Notes under the pieces: generated by a model
Databases searched by the model: none
What the model was told of the DNA's origin: nothing
The model's input: the letters and a program-made list of their open reading frames with translations, nothing else
Position numbers and translations under genes: made by a program
Shown here: positions 46,217 to 57,562 of the stretch, piece by piece
Position numbering within the stretch: the stretch's first letter is position 1
Layout of the letters: every line of letters starts with the position of its first letter
From: Salvia splendens
Taxonomy: Eukaryota > Streptophyta > Magnoliopsida > Lamiales > Lamiaceae
Reading direction: 5' to 3'
Assembly (NCBI RefSeq): GCF_004379255.2
Contig: NC_056052.1
Span: 15,904,589 to 15,968,588, forward strand
DNA length: 64,000 bases

Positions 46217-46888
46217 TTGGAAATACAGCTAGCAGACGGGTCTTGCATTTATCCCGAGGGAGTTCTGGAAGATGAAATCGTCAAGGTGAACAGGTTTATG
46301 TATCCCGCCGACTTCTTTGTTATAAAAATGACGGAACCAGGAGCGGAGGAGTCTATTGGAATCCTTTTGGGGAGACCTTTCCTATCCACCGCCAACACAG
46401 TCAATGACGTTCGCCATGGGACGATTAATCTGGAGTTTAAAGGAGAGCGACTTACAATCGGCATTAATAAAGCTGCAAGAAGGCCACAGGACAGAGAGAG
46501 CATACAATCGCTAGATACTGTCAGACCTCGAGAGCAGGAATGTCTAGAAAATGAACTCTTCAATACACCATCTTCCAAGTCCACTAATGATGAAAAGCTA
46601 AAAAGGGAAGCAGCTGACTGGATTGAAGCAACAATGACTGGGGCAATGGATGGTCAAGATATTGAGAGAGCAATTATGGATTTCTGTAAGCCACCCGACC
46701 AAGGTGGCTCGTCGAGAAGAGAGCTGAAAAATTCTGCGCCTACAGGGCAACTAGTGCCTCTACTTGTGACGCTGATTACCCTCAAGAACCTGTCCAGCCA
46801 GACAGATCACAAACCGATCGAACCAAGTTTACAGAAACAGGAAGAACTACTTTTCCAACATCAACCCAAGCTGATGCCAAAGAAGTGA
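46217..46888 (+). pseudogene. Athila protease C-terminal half and linker
   Basis: The frame shifts by one relative to gag. IQLADGSCIYPEGVLED, VKVNRFMYPADFFV and ILLGRPFLSTA correspond to the retropepsin fold downstream of DLGAS, including the flap-proximal LGRPFL. A long charged linker follows, then a stop. The reverse-transcriptase palm that should come next is absent. Confidence 0.8.
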
Positions 46889-46963
46889 AGTTCAAACTGG
46901 TCGGACCCTCGAACAGTCATGACAAGGCACACACATGTGGTAAAATTCTCATACCCTACTAAC

Positions 46964-47758
46964 CAGGAGGAGATCAGAACTTTGATAGGGCATGCTGGGG
47001 TCTATGGAGGATTCATCAAGGATTTCGCCAGGAGAGCCCAGATCCTAACGAAACTTCCCCAGGATGACATAGAGTTTTAATTTTCTGATATCTTCAAAGC
47101 CGCGTTCCCGTTTCTAAAAGATCGATTGATGAGTTTTCTTATAGTATGCTGCCATGAATGGAATCACTCATTTGAGGTGATGTGTGAGACTAGTAACTGT
47201 GCTGTGGGAGCATTACTAAGTCAGAAAATCCAGGGGGAGAGTTATGTTGTCGTCTACGCGTCAAACACATTGGGTCAGGCGCAAAGGAACTATGATGTGA
47301 CCGAAAAAGAAATTCTATCAGTAGTCTTTGCATTTGGGAAGTTCAGACAGTGCCTACTTGGTTCCAAAGTGATAGTGTATACAGACCATGCGACCATCCA
47401 ACACCTATCGGCAAAGAAGAAATCAAACCCACATTTGATCAGATGGTTACTCCTTCTACAGGAGTTTGAGTGGGAAGCAGTTTATCGAAAAAGGTGTAAA
47501 AACAGAGAAGCCATTCCAGACAATTTCCCTGGGAGGCACCTGCATCTGATCAAATCGAAGTCTGAGAGACAGCAGATCTGCCAGGAAGGGAGAATTGATC
47601 AAAGCAAACAGAGAAGCTGGGAGCAACTTGCACCTAAAAGGGCAAAGTTCGCAGAAAGAACCGACAGTCTGGAGGAAAGCGAGTTACCTGGAAAGAACGG
47701 AATGGAGGCATCTGAGGTGGGAGTCTTCCCACTACTCATGCCTAAATCTCGCCAGTAA
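46964..47758 (+). pseudogene. Athila thumb / RNase H remnant
   Basis: EEIRTLIGHAGVYGGFIKDF near 46967 is the post-palm segment (usually SFLGHAGFYRRFIKDF), followed by an in-frame TAA near 47078. RNase H follows with FEVMCETSNCAVGALLSQK (the usual first Asp is Glu), EKEILSVVFAFGKFRQCLLG, VYTDHATIQHL and RWLLLLQEF. No YxDD palm motif precedes it, and no HHCC or DDE integrase follows before 48250. Confidence 0.8.
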
Positions 47759-48261
47759 GCAGGTAAGAAGGAATGGTCGGGTACTTGTCGATAGTCTAAA
47801 TCTCTTAATCTGACCAAGTGATACTTCAAGGGAACCCGGTCAAATCCTTTCTAGTGTAAATAGTTTTTCTTAGATAATCAATAATCGGACGGAAGGAAGT
47901 AAATTAATCAAGTGGAATTAATTGGGTTTTCATCCACTTGATAAGTGCAGTTTGATTTTTAATCAGTGTGCAGTGATTGAGTTGACAAAGGTAGGTGATG
48001 ACAAGACGAGTGCGGTAATTAGAAAGGTGTCAGGCGGCGCTAACTGTCGCAATGAAGGGACGTCTTGGAGAGAAAGAGGAAGCGTATAGGAGAAGCTTTG
48101 TCACCTGGCACTCTAAAAAGGTGCACCTGCACGTGAAGAGTCGCACAAGTCCGAGCAAACGCAGAGATCTCAAACGGGCAGGAATCTCAACAGTCGGGGC
48201 TGTAATATAAAAAGGGGGGTCCTCCGGATCTCACTTTCCATCAACTACCTTCAGAACCTTT
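47759..48261 (+). other. Athila non-coding spacer
   Basis: No open frame of note. It replaces the integrase region. TCTAGTGTAAATAG and other short AT stretches only. Confidence 0.5.
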
Positions 48262-48819
48262 GTGCTATCCTCATCTAATTCTCTCCAAATTCAAATCACC
48301 AGCAAACATAATCAGAAAGAAGTGCAGGGCAATCAACTCGAGACTTCCAAGACTTCCACGTTTTCTTCAGGAGCCGGCATCAACAGTGATAATCAGTGGT
48401 CCTTGCTACCACCCAATCCACCAACCACCAGAACCCCATTATTGCCTCCTAGATTCATTGGCCCACTCCAATATGTGGACCCGGCTGACGTAAGGCATGT
48501 GGACTCCGTACTCAGAAGTTTTCCCGCCGGTGCTGATCCCGTGGAGATTTACACCGCCCTAAAAGCTCGCCTAAGAATTTCTCAGTCTAAGGACCCTGCT
48601 CCGCCACCACCAACAGAAGAGCTGCCTCTTCCCAGTGATCTCCTTCTACGACGAAAGGAGGCAGAATTTAACCTTTCTTCGACTATAGAGGAAGACTCCA
48701 TCCCGAGAAGGACGCGCCACCAGACAATGAACCAGCTGCTTCCTGAAGCCGAGGGTTCAAGGCAGCAAGCGGATGAAGAGAAAGCCAAGGGATCAAAGCA
48801 GTCATTGAAGCAAGCATGA
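48262..48819 (+). CDS. Athila 3' ORF, unknown product (185 aa)
   Basis: Open frame in the position where Athila elements often carry an extra or env-like ORF. Features: Ser/Asn/Gln-rich start, a proline-rich stretch (residues about 51-70), VDPADVRHVDSVLRSFPAG, a second proline-rich stretch (SKDPAPPPPTEELPLP) and a Glu/Lys-rich end. No signal peptide or membrane segment, so an envelope role is not supported. Its start may lie elsewhere. Unrecognised family. Confidence 0.4.
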   Translation: MLSSSNSLQIQITSKHNQKEVQGNQLETSKTSTFSSGAGINSDNQWSLLPPNPPTTRTPLLPPRFIGPLQYVDPADVRHVDSVLRSFPAGADPVEIYTALKARLRISQSKDPAPPPPTEELPLPSDLLLRRKEAEFNLSSTIEEDSIPRRTRHQTMNQLLPEAEGSRQQADEEKAKGSKQSLKQA

Positions 48820-49203
48820 CTGTTGAGAGCAACCAGGTGAGAGCAGAGGAAGGGAGCAAGAGGAAGGGGGAAGAAAGTATCATTCCTCCCCCTAATACGG
48901 GCCACCATACCAACCAAGGTATGAGACTTACTAACGCTGCCAGCATGCTTCTCCCCCCCGAAGGAGAAAAAGAATAAAAAAAAACACCAAGGAGGAGGAG
49001 CCCCGATAAACGCGAACGCCTTAGAGGCGATAAGGAAGGCGCGCAACATTCCCTTGATTCAATAATGTAGAAGGCAGTAGTATCACCCTTAACCCTGTTT
49101 CTTTGTGTAAATTATGTTTTTGACTTCGTTCTCACACTTAGTCCTGTGTCTGGACTAAGTGTTATGTTTTTTTAGCATGTGTTGATTGCTGGCACTGTCT
49201 CAC
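48820..49203 (+). other. Athila 3' interior before the nested element
   Basis: A purine-rich stretch, then T-rich DNA. A hairpin-like pair ACTTAGTC / GACTAAGT lies at about 49137-49161. CTCAC (49199-49203) is the chromovirus target site. Confidence 0.55.
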
Positions 49204-50557
49204 TGATACGGTTGTCCATGAGTCGGAGGAGCAGGCCGTCTTGGAGGCAGAGGACGCAATAGCTGCTACGGAAAGATCTTCGCAGCAGCACAGGAAGACA
49301 GAGGAGGCAGCTGCGCCGAGAGCATTGAGGCCAAGCCCATCGGGTTAATAGGGATGTCAATCGGGCCAGCCCACCGGGTTTCGGGCCAACCCTATTCGGG
49401 TTGCGGGTCAATCGGGTGCGGGCTAATCGGGCTGTTATTTTTTCGGGTTATAAAAGTTCAGCCGTAACCCTAAAGGCTCGGGTTTCGGGCTAGCCCATCG
49501 GGTTAATCGGGTTGCTACCGATAAAATTAACATGCGATCAATCCAATAAATAATGGTGAAAATTAGTTATATTTATAAAATGTAAAATATTTAATTATGA
49601 TAAATTTGAGATATATGCGTAAACTCAAATATTAACATGATCAAATACTAATATTTAAGATTTATGCAACATAAAACATAAACATCAAGAAATTTTAAAG
49701 CATGTTTAGAAATTTAAATATATATTTTTAGTGAATTTGAAGTTTCTAATTCATTTATCTATTATTATATTAATAAAAACTTAATATATAATTTATATAT
49801 TTAATATATAAAATGGAAAGTTATTTTTTCAGTAATCTGTATTATAAAATAATCAATGAAGTGTCGAATTAGAGTCAAACAAATAGAATAATATAAATTT
49901 TATCGGGTTTCCGAGCCAGCCCATCGGGTTTTCGGGTCTGGCCCTAACGGGTTGCGGGTTAATCGGGTGCGAGCTAATCGGGCTGTAATTTTATCGGGCT
50001 GGAAATTTTCAGCCCTAACCCTATAAATTTGGCGGGCTATTCGGGTCAGCCCACGGGTTGCGGGCTAAATTGACATCCCTAGGCCAAGGGATCGAATCAA
50101 ACCGCCACGGAAGTACACGGCTTAAGTCGTGTGATCAGCGACGGGGTCTAGTAGGAGTCTTTTCTATTTTTATATTTTGTTTACTTTAATTTGGGAATAT
50201 TTTTGTTATTTTATTTATTTTAATTTTGAATTAAGTCGGGCGAATTATAAGCCCCGTTTGGGTTTTCTTAGTTGGTTCTTTCCCGAACATATTAGGATTA
50301 GGTCGAACCAATCCTAGGGTTATTAGTATAAATAGAGCCTTTTGTCATTGATTGATCTATCGAAGAAATAAACGAATATTGGCTCAATTGCTTTTGCAAC
50401 AAGAAACACTCTCTCAGGCTGCCGACGAGAACTTCTTGCGCTCAGCCGCTCATCTTTGTCGTCTTCGTCGCCGACCCATCGTTGGGCGCTCGACAACGAC
50501 GATAACCGTTTCTTGGTTGTACGTGGAATTCGAACGTTGAGAATTGCTTCCTTAACA
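49204..50557 (+). repeat. Chromovirus 5' LTR, interrupted by a MITE
   Basis: Starts TGATACGGTTG, ends CTTCCTTAACA. Without 49336-50081 it aligns to the 601-bp 3' LTR. TATAAATA at 50327-50334 is the likely TATA box; the 3' LTR has TATGAATA there. Confidence 0.9.
49336..50081. mobile_element. hAT-like MITE in the chromovirus LTR
   Basis: Inverted ends TAGGGATGTCAAT (49349) and ATTGACATCCCTA (ending 50081). Subterminal regions are full of TCGGGTT/AACCCGA motifs. The flank GGCCAAG occurs on both sides. Bases 49336-49348 (CCCATCGGGTTAA) are extra and resemble the element's own subterminal motif, so the left end is rearranged. About 733 bp, no transposase. Confidence 0.75.
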
Positions 50558-50584
50558 ACTGCTGTCTTTCATTGTGATCTCACT

Positions 50585-52180
50585 ATGAACGATCAAGCGT
50601 CGCCGACCGGCCTCCTTACCGGAGGCAATTCACAGGAGATGGGGGGTGATCAGAACTGCAGGTTCACTCTGGGTGATCGCCGCGGCGATGAGCCGCAGAA
50701 ATCACGGCGCGATGATCTGGAGGGCAGCTCTGCCCCACGGGATGTCACGAGGGCGTTCGACCCTATTGCTTCGGGGTTGGACAAGATTTTGGCACGATTC
50801 GATCAATTGGAGTTCAGAATTAATAAGTTAGAGGCTCCAAGAAAGAGTGATCAGGACTCACCCTATTTCTCGGACGAAGGAGACGCTGAGGGGTATCGCT
50901 CTCACGGGGAGATGTGGCCAGTTGACGCGGACAATCCCCTGGTTTTCAAGCACGGTCGGCGTGACCATGGCGGGGATGTTCGGAGGCGCAGGGGCCCTAG
51001 CCGCGATCGGTACAGACGGGATGCAGGATTTGCGCCGCAGGGTTTGGGCACGGCCCCTTATTGCGCGCGTCCTACTCCTCGGCAACGGACTAGCTGGAAT
51101 AGACCGAGGGCACACGACTCAGCCGAGATCGACAGGGGCTTTCGGGGGTATCGTCAACCGACCTCGTGGGACTCCCCGTCCAATCGTGTGAACCGCAATA
51201 GCCACAATACCGAGAGGCCGAAGGATCTGTACATGAAGGCGCCATGTTTCGACGGGTCTGATGCGACAAACTGGATTTCTCGAGTCGAATACTATTTCGA
51301 CCATCTGCAGATGCCAGACTCTGAGCGTCTTCACTATGTTGTGATGCTCTTTTAGCCACCAGCCGCCGAATGGATTTTTAATTACCGCACAAACAATCCG
51401 GTGGTGACGTGGGAGGAGTTTTTGGAAGACGTGCGTCACAGATTTGATCCGCAGAGCTTCCGCAATTCCATTGGGCCGCTCTCCAAATTGGTTCAGACAG
51501 GTTCAGTGGCCGAATACCATGATGCCTTTGAACGTTACTTGAACCGTGTAGATGGCCTATCCGACGAGGCCCTAGTCCCGATTTTTATAACTGGCTTGAA
51601 GGAACCCATCCAGGAGAAGGTGGAGTTACAACAACCCGGCTCACTGGCAGAGGCTATGGCTCTGGCCTTGCGGCTCGGGGCGTCGCGAGAGGAACGCCAG
51701 TCGCAGTCCAACCGTGGCAGGTGGGGCAACCGCGACTACAGGACCCCTGCTGTCGGTCAGGGTCCGCAAACCGGCCAAGCAGACACGTCGGCCAAGGAGG
51801 CCGCAAGACCGAGTTTCAGACCAATTCGCGTTTCGAATGCAGAAAAGTCAGAGCGCTCGAGGAAGGGGCTCTGTTATCATTGTCCTGCGAAGTGGACACC
51901 GGGCAATGTTTGCAAGCAGTAGATCCTGTCTTATGTGGGTGAGGTTGACGGCGACGACCCGCTGGATGACCCTGATTGCTACGAGGAGAGCGATACGATT
52001 ATTGCGGTAGATTTGTCGCACCTTCATGCCTTAGCCGGCGGTAGCAAGGGGCGCCCGTTCAATGTTGTAGGGTCTATTGCAAACACGACGGTCAGTATAC
52101 TTATTGACACGGGCAGCACTCATGATTTCCTACACCCCCGCGTAGCGAAACTGTTGAAATTATCACTGACCCCATTCGAC
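50585..52180 (+). pseudogene. Chromovirus gag and protease start, one frame with stops
   Basis: Starts MNDQASPTG. The N-terminal part is acidic, then Arg/Gly/Asp-rich. Capsid core: APCFDGSDATNWISRVEYYF, then a TAG at 51353, then AAEWIFNY, WEEFLEDVRHRFDP and LKEPIQEKVEL. A degenerate zinc knuckle CYHCPAKWTPGNVC lies near 51870, followed by a TAG at 51920. The protease active site ILIDTGSTHDFLHP is near 52100. Both TAGs replace probable CAG codons. The frame is lost at a T run near 52180. Confidence 0.88.
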
Positions 52181-52728
52181 CTTTTCACGTGTATGTGGGC
52201 AACGGGGCGTCGTTGGTTTGCTTGCATATTGCACACCGGACCAAACTCTTTATGCAAGGGGTGGACTTCCTCATTGATTTACACATCATGGAGATACACG
52301 GCCCCGACATTGTGTTGGGCATGGAGTGGCTGAAATCATTGGGCAAGGTCTGGGCCGATTTTGTCGGAAAAACTCTCGAGTTCACTCAGAATGGGGTCCG
52401 CGTGCAGTTACACGGCGTCCAACCCTTACCGCGCCTCATCTCCCTGCAATCCATGGAAATGCTTACGTCCCACTCGTCAACCCATGAGTTTTACGAGATT
52501 ATTCGAGTGGACTCAGCAGAGGTGAGCACCGGGACGCCCGCAGAAGAAGATTTTCCTCCTGATATCCCACCGGATGTACGGAGCGTATTAGACCAATTCC
52601 GTCAAGTTTTTTCCTTGCCAACGGGTATGCCGCCGAGGCGGGAGCTTGATCACCGCATCCATCTGCTTCTGAACTCAAAACCGGTCAATGTGCGCCCTTA
52701 CCGTTATCCTTTTTTTTCAGAAGAATGA
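52181..52728 (+). pseudogene. Chromovirus protease end and RT linker
   Basis: Shifted frame: VYVGNGASL, then DIVLGMEWLKSLG (the LGM-WL end of the protease), a linker and the start of RT (ELDHRIHLL, VRPYRYP). It ends in another frameshift within a T8 run at 52711-52718. Confidence 0.85.
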
Positions 52729-53584
52729 GATTGAGAGACAAGTGCGCGACATGCTCGACCAAGGGATCATTCAACGGAGCCACAGCCCGTTCTCCTCACC
52801 GGTCCTCCTTATCAGGAAGAAGTACTGGCCGTTCAGATTCTGCATCGATTACAGGGCTCTGAATTAAGCTACAGTTCCGGATCATTTCCCTATACCAACG
52901 GCGGATGAACTGTTTGACGAGCTGGGCAAGGTGAAATTCTTCACTAAATTAGACCTGCGATCGAGCTACCATCAGATACGCATGCACGATGCGGATGTTT
53001 TTAAGATGGCTTTCAGGACCCACGATGGTCACTTTGAGTTCTTGGTTATGCCGTTTGGCCTAACTAACGCACCGTCGACTTTTCAATCTGCCATGAACAG
53101 AATTTTCCAGCCTTTGCTTCAGAAATGTGTGATCGTGTTCTTCGACGACATATTGGTCTACAGCCCCACGCTGGAGTCACACTGTTCTCATCTAGCAGAC
53201 GCGTTAACCCTATTGCAGACTCATCAATTCTTTGTCAAGCTTTCCAAATGTTCGTTTTGCGGGACGACAGTGGAATATTTGGGCCATTTAGTGTCAAACG
53301 GGATTTTAAAGGCGGACCCAGCAAAGATTATAGCAATGACATCATGGCCACAACCTAAGTCGGTCAAGCAGCTGCGCAGCTTCTTGGGACAGACCGGTTA
53401 CTATAGACGATTCGTTGCTAATTATGCCTTCATAGCAGCACCCCTCACCGACCTACTTAAAAAGGACGCCTTCGGGTGGTCCCAATCGGCGGAAACTGCG
53501 TTCTCATCCCTCAAACACGCTATGACGTCGGCCCCTGTCCTTAGTTTACCAGATTTTGACAAACAGTTTTGCCCTCGAGACTGA
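52719..53584 (+). pseudogene. Chromovirus reverse transcriptase
   Basis: Contains [31 protein letters not shown] followed by a TAA at 52865, FTKLDLRSSYHQIRM, FLVMPFGLTNAPSTFQ, VIVFFDDILVYS (catalytic DD intact, preceding Tyr replaced by Phe) and LRSFLGQTGYYRRF. It ends by frameshift near 53570. Confidence 0.9.
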
Positions 53585-54611
53585 CGCGTCGGATGTTGGC
53601 ATAGGGGCGGTTCTCATTCAGGATAAACATCCAATTGCCTATTTCAGCAAGAAGTTGGGACCACGTCGACGAGTCGCATCAGCTTACCACAAAGAATTAT
53701 ATGCAATAGTGGAGGCTGTTCAGAAGTGGCGACAATACCTTCTGGGGCGTGAATTCGTCATGAGAAGTGACCAAAAGAGTTTGAAGGATCTCTTACAGCA
53801 GGTGGTCTAGACGCCTGACCAGCACCTCTATGCGCGCAAATTAATGAGGTATAGGTTCAGCATCGAGTATAAGAAAGGTAGCACGAACAAGGCAGCTGAC
53901 GCATTATCTCGTCGAGACGAAGATGGCGGAACCGCCGCCGAACCAAGGGAGTCAGACCCCGGGCAGGTCCCATCTGCCGATGCGGCTTTCTTCGCGGCCG
54001 TCGCTCACCCGGTACCTGACATATTGGTGTTACTCCGCCAGGAGACCACACAGTTAGCCGACATGCGTGAGTTGGTCGACCAAATAGCGGCAGGGACAGC
54101 CCCGCCACATTTTTCTTTCACCAACGGTCTTATTTATCTCAAGCGTCGAATCCTCCTCAGCGTCAACTCCAAGCTTAAGCGGCCCCTCTTGACAGAACAT
54201 CACTGCACACCGATTGCGGGCCACCCGGGGCACGAAAGGACTTTTCGCCTGTTATCTGCTGGCTTCTACTGGCCGGATATGCGAAAGGATGTGAGGAAGT
54301 TTGTCGGCGCATGCGCGGTGTGTCAATCAACCAAGTACTCTACTCAGAAGCCGGCAGGATTATTGCAGCCACTCCCGGTTCCATCACAGGTTTGGGAGGA
54401 CGTTTCCATGGACTTCGTCACGGGTCTTCCCCCATCTAGGGGATACACGGCAATCATGGTGGTGGCGGACCGCCTCTCTAAGTATGCACATTTTGCGCCC
54501 TTGCCTACCAAGTTCGATGCCTTGCGGGTGGCACATTTATTTATCAACACAATGCTCCGTCACCATGGATTCCCGAAGACATTAGTGTCAGACAGAGACT
54601 CAGATTATTGA
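53566..54611 (+). pseudogene. Chromovirus RNase H and integrase N-terminal half
   Basis: RNase H: ALETDASDVGIGAVL, HKELYAIVEAVQKWR, MRSDQKSL, then a TAG at about 53808 (probable CAG), then KGSTNKAADALSRR. Integrase: zinc-binding H-H-C-C (GHPGHERT through CAVCQSTK), first core Asp in SMDFVTGLP, second in LVSDRDSDY. A frameshift near 54605 ends it. Confidence 0.88.
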
Positions 54612-55638
54612 CCGCCACGTGGGATAAGATGCTCCGCCTTAGCGGCACCAAGCTCCATTTTTTGACAGCCTATCACCCGCAGTCCGACGGCCAGACAGAA
54701 GTTCGTAACAGAGGCCTGGAGCAGTATTTGCGCTTGTTCGCGGCGGATCGCCCTTCCAAGTGGTGTAATCTGCTCCCTTGGGCCGAACTTTCCCTTAATT
54801 GCTTCCACCATGTCGACCTCGGAACGTCACCCTTTATAGCCCTCTATGGCCGCGAACCGCCACTGTTAGTAGCGTCGCCCCCGTCAGCAGCCACACCGCC
54901 TAAGGTGGCTGACCTGATTCGCCAACGAGTGGCCCTCCTTCGCGAGCTACGTAGTAATCTGGAGCAAGCACAGCAGCGAATGCGGGACACCGCCAATAAA
55001 CGCTGTCGTCACGTGGAATTTGAGGAAGGAGACCTTGTGTGGCTAAAACTTCAGCCATACCGGCAGCACTCGGTAGCAAAGCCACTTTCGTTCAAGCTAG
55101 CTCGGTGTTACTATGGGCCTTTTGAAGTCTTGCAGCGTATAGGGCCGGTGGCTTACCGCCTTCACCTGCCTGAAGGGAGCCGGATCCATGACGTGTTTCA
55201 CGTCAGCCTTCTGCGGGAGTTTGTTGCGGGAGAAGGGTCAATTGAACATGTTCCTTTGCCCGGTGATTTTATGGGCGACCGGCCAATCGTGTATCCGGTT
55301 GCCTTGGTGGATTCTAGGGTCTTGTGGCATGATGGCAACGCGGTGGACCATGTCCTTGTGCGGTGGTCGGATGGCTCGGACTCGCCATCGTTGGACCTCT
55401 TGACGTCATTCGAAAGCATTTCCATGATCTTCCCCTTGAGGACAAGGAGGTGGTTAAGCAGGGGGGAGTTGATACGGTTGTCCATGAGTCGGAGGAGCAG
55501 GCCGTCTCGGAGGCAGAGGACGCAGCAGCTGCTACGGAAAGATCTTTGCAGCAGCACAGGAAGACAGAGGAGGCAGCTGCGCCGAGAGCATTGAGGCCAA
55601 GGGATCGAATCAAACCGCCGCGGAAGTACACGGCTTAA
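54606..55638 (+). pseudogene. Chromovirus integrase C-terminal half and chromodomain
   Basis: TKLHFLTAYHPQSDGQTEV carries the third core residue (Glu). LVWLKLQPYRQ and FHVSLLREF follow, then a chromodomain-like PVALVDSRV and VLVRWSDGSDS. Near 55385 the frame shifts, and the new frame (LPLEDKEVVKQGG) crosses the polypurine tract into the 3' LTR, ending RKYTA at 55638. Chromodomains tether integration to modified histones; this one is degenerate. Confidence 0.85.
55456..55469 (+). other. Chromovirus polypurine tract
   Basis: AAGCAGGGGGGAGT directly before the 3' LTR start at 55470. Confidence 0.85.
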
Positions 55639-56070
55639 GTCGTGTGATCAGCGATGGGGTCTAGTAGGAGTCTTTTCTATTTTTATATTTTGTTTACATT
55701 AATTTGGTAATATTTTTGTTATTTTATTTATTTTTATTTTGAATTGAGTCGGGCGAATTATAAGCCCCGTTTGGGTTTTCTTAGTTAGTTCTTTCCCGAA
55801 CGTATTAGGATTAGGTCGAACCAACCCTAGGGTTATTAGTATGAATAGAGCCTTTTGTCATTGATTGATCTATCGAAGAAATAAACGAATATTGTCTCAA
55901 TTGCTTTTGCAACAAGAAACACTCTCTCAGGCTGCTGACGAGAACTTCTCGCGCTCAGCCGCTCATCTTTGTCGTCTTCGTCGCCGACCCATCGTTGGGC
56001 GCTTGACAACGACGACAACTGTTTCTTGGTTGTACGTGGAATTCGAACGTTGAGAATTGCTTCCTTAACA
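55470..56070 (+). repeat. Chromovirus 3' LTR (601 bp)
   Basis: Uninterrupted partner of 49204-50557, from TGATACGGTTG to CTTCCTTAACA. Confidence 0.93.
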
Positions 56071-56075
56071 CTCAC

Positions 56076-57562
56076 ACTTAGCACAGTATCTGGTCTAAGT
56101 GTGAGAAGTTTCCCTTGTTTGTTGTTGTACTGTCGCCTGTGCCTAACCCTTCTTTCCACTGCATCCAGTCCCTCGAGGACGAATTCATATGCAGTGGGGA
56201 GGGGGGGACGGGTTAGTTATAGAAGAATCATACATGCTAAAGTTTTTTTAGAAAAATACAAAATTTTAGAAAAAATAGGCAGTATGCATGAAATTGGATA
56301 AGTGTAAGATTTGATTACTTTTTGGGAGAGTTAGAAAAGGATTCAGTATGCTCACATGTAAAACTTGATTGCAAAAACTTGATCAATTTGAACGACGCAA
56401 GTATGATGGAAACGCTCAATTTTTAAACCAACTGTGAAGCCTCTCTATCTGTGAGTTATAAACCAAAAGTAGAACACTTTCTACTATTTTTTTGAAAAGA
56501 AAAATATACGAGAGGCTGAATTTTAATATTGAGATGAAAATTGCACAAGTAGTAAGGACTAAAGGCACTAGGACTTAGCCTTTTGAGCCGTTTTCTTCAT
56601 TCGTTCCACAACCCCGCCTCATTAATCAAGGCACCCCTTAGTTAACCACTTTGAGCCCAAACACCCTTACCCATTCATTGAAGCCTTAAGACCAAATTCA
56701 AAGTTTCATATCACATGAGGAAGAGGGTCAAAGAGATGAAGTTTGTCAAGGGAAACAAAAGGGGATAGCAATAGAATGGTCGAAATAAGGGGTAGTCGGG
56801 TTGATCAAGTTAGAAAATCGGGTTGATCATATATATATATATAAAATGATGATGAGAAGGTTTGAGAAAAAGAAAGGGCAGGAAATAGTTGTAACCTGAC
56901 CCAGAAAATCATAAGTAAAAAAATAGTAAGCCGAGAGTTATAAGGCTAAAGGTCTAAATTTAACCGAGAAGGTGCATCAAGAAGAGGAAGAAATAAATAT
57001 CCCAAATCTGATCCAGCGATTTTTAGTCAAATCTTTGGCTTTTTGACTCATGTGATTTTTCTTTTTAAATTTAAAATTTTAATTTTGAACTTAGAACCCC
57101 TAGGACCCAACCCTAATATGTTACTACCCTTGAGCCCCGTTACAACCCAAAACAAAGACCTTAAGGAACTATCTTGTGCAGTCCGATTCAAAGTATTATA
57201 TTTGTGGCAACACCGAGTGAACAGTCCTAACATCTCTGGTGAGAAATGAGTGACTAAGTGAATCCAACAGTGGTTTTCAAAGTTGAGCAATCTTGACAAG
57301 CTGACACTTTGATCAAGCAAAAGCGAAAGAGAATGAACATAAGCTACTGGCAAATGGATTAACCTCGACCTCAGGTATGATTGTCGGAAAATTATTCGGT
57401 CTAATGCATACATGTGAATACGTTTTATTTTATTTTATCTTAAAGTCTTGTTTTTCTTTTTCGTACTTGTGAAATAAGTAAACCATGCCTGAAATTTGCC
57501 TTATCTTTTTCTTTTCTTTTTCTTTATACTTGAGGACAAGTATGTTTTAAGTGTGAGCAGTT
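56076..57562 (+). other. Athila 3' untranslated interior
   Basis: No coding sequence. At its start CACACTTAG and CTAAGTGTG form a hairpin (56073-56106). A purine stretch (GGGGAGGGGGGGA, 56195-56207), a short TA run near 56831 and TGAGGACAAG (57531) follow. TTTTAAGTGTGAGCAGTT leads into the LTR. Confidence 0.65.

Larger units (their letters stand above)
49204..56070 (+). mobile_element. Chromovirus (Ty3 type) nested in the Athila element
   Basis: Plus-strand element with LTRs 49204-50557 (with an insertion) and 55470-56070 (601 bp), CTCAC duplications at 49199-49203 and 56071-56075, and polypurine tract AAGCAGGGGGGAGT at 55456-55469. The gag-protease-RT-RNase H-integrase-chromodomain order is complete, but several frameshifts and nonsense codons break it. 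I could not recognise the tRNA used for priming right of the 5' LTR. Confidence 0.93.

Noticed and set aside
48262..48819. Envelope protein
   Set aside because: Position fits an env-like ORF, but there is no signal peptide or hydrophobic membrane segment.
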